DNA of 43,145 nucleotides, from positions 1 to 43,145 of the forward strand of contig QEFD01000234.1 of NCBI GenBank assembly GCA_003086435.1, written 5' to 3'. The notes beneath the pieces are model-generated. The model had not been told where the DNA came from. It ran no database searches and saw only the letters and a list, made by a program, of their open reading frames with translations. This DNA comes from Acidianus hospitalis. GTDB lineage: Archaea > Thermoproteota > Thermoprotei_A > Sulfolobales > Sulfolobaceae. Of the stretch, positions 41,392-43,145 are shown piece by piece (within the stretch, counting starts at the first letter, position 1; every line of letters begins with the position of its first letter). The position numbers and the translations under genes are program-made.

Positions 41392-42624
41392 ATGATACTT
41401 GGAGTCTTAGGTTCGGACAAGCTAGTTACGACAACTAACGCCATACTCACAGAAATATTTACGGGAATAAGGCCAATTGATAAAATTATCATATTATCCG
41501 AGGAAAAGACCAAGAGGGACTATACAAAACTAAAAGAGATAGTTAAGGTTATTGGAATTAACTCGGAAATTGAAGAAATTGAATTAAGTAAAGGATTAAA
41601 AAGTTGGAGAGAAAAACTAAAGAACGTAGATATAGACGTAGCTGACATAACTCCAGGAAGAAAATATATGGCATATTCAATAATTGCTTATTCAAAAGCA
41701 AAAGAAGTACGTTACGTTTACATAAAGGAAGAAAGCAAAGGTTACCACATTTTTGGTTACATTCCATTTAACGAAATGGAGGTCGTAAACATGAGAACAG
41801 GAGAAAAAATTAACTTCGACCCTCCACAAACTATTAAAGGCCTGCCTAATGATAACGAATTATCAACTACAGCAACTGATGCGTTAATAAATATTTACAG
41901 TCTTCTAGGAAAAGTTACAATAGAAAACTACTATAGAGAGATCCAAGAATTTGAAATCTCGGATCCTAAAGACGAGAACGAAGAATTATGCCTATTAAGA
42001 TCAGGATTCTTAAGATACAAAGAAGAGGATGAAATAAAGAACGAAGCCCAAAAAGGTTCATTCTTCATAGCTGATACAAACACCTACATAAAAATAGGGC
42101 CTAGATTAAAGTTTCTGACATACTCAAAAATAGGTTACAGATTATTAGCCTCAAGGGCTACATATAACGAACTACAGAACAAGACATCTAGCACGCAAAA
42201 AGACGAGAAACTTTACCGCTTTTATATGGGAATGGAAAGTTACAGATCATCGCACACGCCTCCAATTTCAGAAGATAGAAGATTTGGTGACACAAACTTA
42301 TTAGAAGAAAGTAAAAGACTGAAAAGTGAATTACCTGACAAATTAGTATTAATAACCGCTGATGTGATGTTAGCTAACTCAGCAAGATCTAAAGGAGTTT
42401 CAACTATACTTTTAAGAAACGTAAATAAAGGAAAAGGAGATATAGGAGTTTATTTAAATTGCGTGAAATACTTCACTCAAAATTCTATAATGGTAGAAGG
42501 TAAAAAAGTTGCGGAAATTCCAAAAGTCAGAGAATATGAGGAAAAAATAAGAGTAAAAACCATCAAGGAAGAATTAAACTACCCTTACCTACTTTCTATT
42601 ACTGAGAACTTCCTGAAGTCTTAG
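41392..42624 (+). CDS. Predicted CARF-PIN protein (possible cyclic-oligoadenylate-activated RNase)
   Basis: 410 residues. The N-terminal 115 residues have a CARF-like Rossmann pattern: MILGVLGSDKLVTTTNA, DKIIILSEE, a helix with spaced lysines, then ADITPGRKYMAY (84-95), which fits the CARF nucleotide-binding loop D-x-T-x-G-x-K-x-M, and RYVYI. A linker of about 100 residues follows. The C-terminal domain from about 222 has PIN-like acidic residues: D228 in ADTN, E260 in YNEL, D300 in FGD, and D324 in TADVMLANSA. CARF proteins sense cyclic oligoadenylates made by type III CRISPR; PIN domains are RNases. No CRISPR array or cas gene is in the window. Its 3' end overlaps the next gene by 26 nt. 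Confidence 0.7.
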   Translation: MILGVLGSDKLVTTTNAILTEIFTGIRPIDKIIILSEEKTKRDYTKLKEIVKVIGINSEIEEIELSKGLKSWREKLKNVDIDVADITPGRKYMAYSIIAYSKAKEVRYVYIKEESKGYHIFGYIPFNEMEVVNMRTGEKINFDPPQTIKGLPNDNELSTTATDALINIYSLLGKVTIENYYREIQEFEISDPKDENEELCLLRSGFLRYKEEDEIKNEAQKGSFFIADTNTYIKIGPRLKFLTYSKIGYRLLASRATYNELQNKTSSTQKDEKLYRFYMGMESYRSSHTPPISEDRRFGDTNLLEESKRLKSELPDKLVLITADVMLANSARSKGVSTILLRNVNKGKGDIGVYLNCVKYFTQNSIMVEGKKVAEIPKVREYEEKIRVKTIKEELNYPYLLSITENFLKS

Positions 42625-43003
42625 CTTCTTCTTTTTTCTCTCCTTCCTCTTTCTTAGGCCTCTTAAACCTCACAATGTTAGCCTCAAAAGATATTTTAGC
42701 CTTCTCACTCTCACACTGCACAGTTATCTTACCGTTAGCTTCATTCAAAGGAGTGCACTTAGCCTCATACTTCTGAGCAAGCTCGTCAACGAAATTCCTA
42801 AACCCAATGCGTTCCCTAAACCTTATTCCAGAAAGTTCAATAGTATGATCAGTTACTGTTAACTTAGGCTCCTCCTTATCCTCACCCTTCTTTTTCTTTG
42901 AGAATCTCTTAAGTAGACCTTCTAATTTAGCCTTCTCAGAATCAACGTTTTTACCTTCTTTCAATTCCACTTTGACATCAACGTAATATTTAACAACCTT
43001 CAT
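42599..43003 (-). CDS. Hypothetical charged protein
   Basis: About 134 residues, lysine- and glutamate-rich, with a probable alpha/beta core (residues 1-110) and a disordered K/E/S tail (after RFKRPKKEEG). No family recognised. ATG 43003 is chosen because the TTG at 43015 lies too close to the TATA-like TTTAATA (43029-43035). It overlaps the convergent CARF-PIN gene by 26 nt. Confidence 0.6.
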   Translation of the reverse strand: MKVVKYYVDVKVELKEGKNVDSEKAKLEGLLKRFSKKKKGEDKEEPKLTVTDHTIELSGIRFRERIGFRNFVDELAQKYEAKCTPLNEANGKITVQCESEKAKISFEANIVRFKRPKKEEGEKKEEAKTSGSSQ

Positions 43004-43145
43004 ATCATTCAACAAAAGGTAAAGAAACTATTAAATCTAACTAAAGAGACTGTAACGCTTCTACGTAACTACTCGTTATTTTTAATCACTTCTAAATATC
43101 GTTTTGACAAGTTGTGTTTATATAGTATTACCGAAGTAGTTTTTA

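Noticed and set aside
43016..43145. Possible gene start at the window end
   Set aside because: AT-rich with several TATA-like stretches, but no coding frame can be judged before the window stops.

Overview
The window is chromosomal DNA from a thermoacidophilic crenarchaeon of the order Sulfolobales, most like the low-GC genera (Acidianus, Sulfurisphaera, Sulfolobus); genus and species cannot be fixed from the sequence alone. The evidence is the classical-type mevalonate enzymes, threonyl-tRNA synthetase split into separate catalytic and editing genes, the GAT-QueC archaeosine enzyme, SsMTAP- and SsOGT-like proteins, tRNAs encoded without CCA, a tRNA intron, a C/D box sRNA, an SSV-type integrase relic, and TATA boxes about 26 nt before start codons (leaderless transcription). 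Genes are tightly packed, often with 1-35 nt overlaps.

Layout. 1-2583: a DUF1641 repeat protein cut by the window edge, then a short NicO-like metal transporter, an FAH-family enzyme and a CoA-binding protein. 2631-4416: small winged-helix regulators and a membrane protein. 4451-6365: phosphomevalonate kinase and mevalonate diphosphate decarboxylase. 6338-8283 (minus): HD-domain phosphohydrolase and MTA phosphorylase. 8341-9146: two small unknown or AbrB-like proteins. 9150-12597 (minus): one overlapping block encoding an Alg14/Alg13-like glycosyltransferase, an EndoIII-like protein, and succinyl-CoA synthetase beta and alpha. 12639-17263: catalytic ThrRS, Ogt, a sugar-phosphate nucleotidyltransferase, intron-containing tRNA-Thr(GGT) and GAT-QueC. 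17260-22618: small proteins, UspA, a GT4 glycosyltransferase and an MMPL/RND exporter.

22660-29240 is the more accessory part. It holds a ParA-like ATPase behind an array of inverted repeats, arginine deiminase, a PsiE-like protein, tRNA-Ala(CGC) with a C/D box sRNA directly behind it, an Amt transporter, threonine synthase, an unknown protein, and a decayed SSV-type integrase N-terminus against tRNA-Ala(GGC), followed by tRNA-Pro(CGG). 29278-36576: an XRE regulator, archaeal NAC, then RNase J, ThrRS editing protein, mevalonate kinase, GlmS and a GlmU-like protein in a close-packed run linking RNA decay, translation quality control, isoprenoid lipids and amino-sugar precursors. 36659-43003: an unknown gene paired with a minimal MinD/ParA-like ATPase, a small HTH protein, an EamA transporter, a membrane-anchored beta-propeller, a degraded diiron flavoprotein gene, a membrane protein and a predicted CARF-PIN nuclease.

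Most of the window is core metabolism. The strongest unusual signals are the sRNA, whose D' guide fits the 16S decoding centre around C1402; the integrase relic at tRNA-Ala(GGC); the CARF-PIN protein with no CRISPR array nearby; the two orphan ParA-type ATPases; sucD without a standard start codon; and two family members with key catalytic positions replaced (the EndoIII-like protein and the GlmU-like protein).
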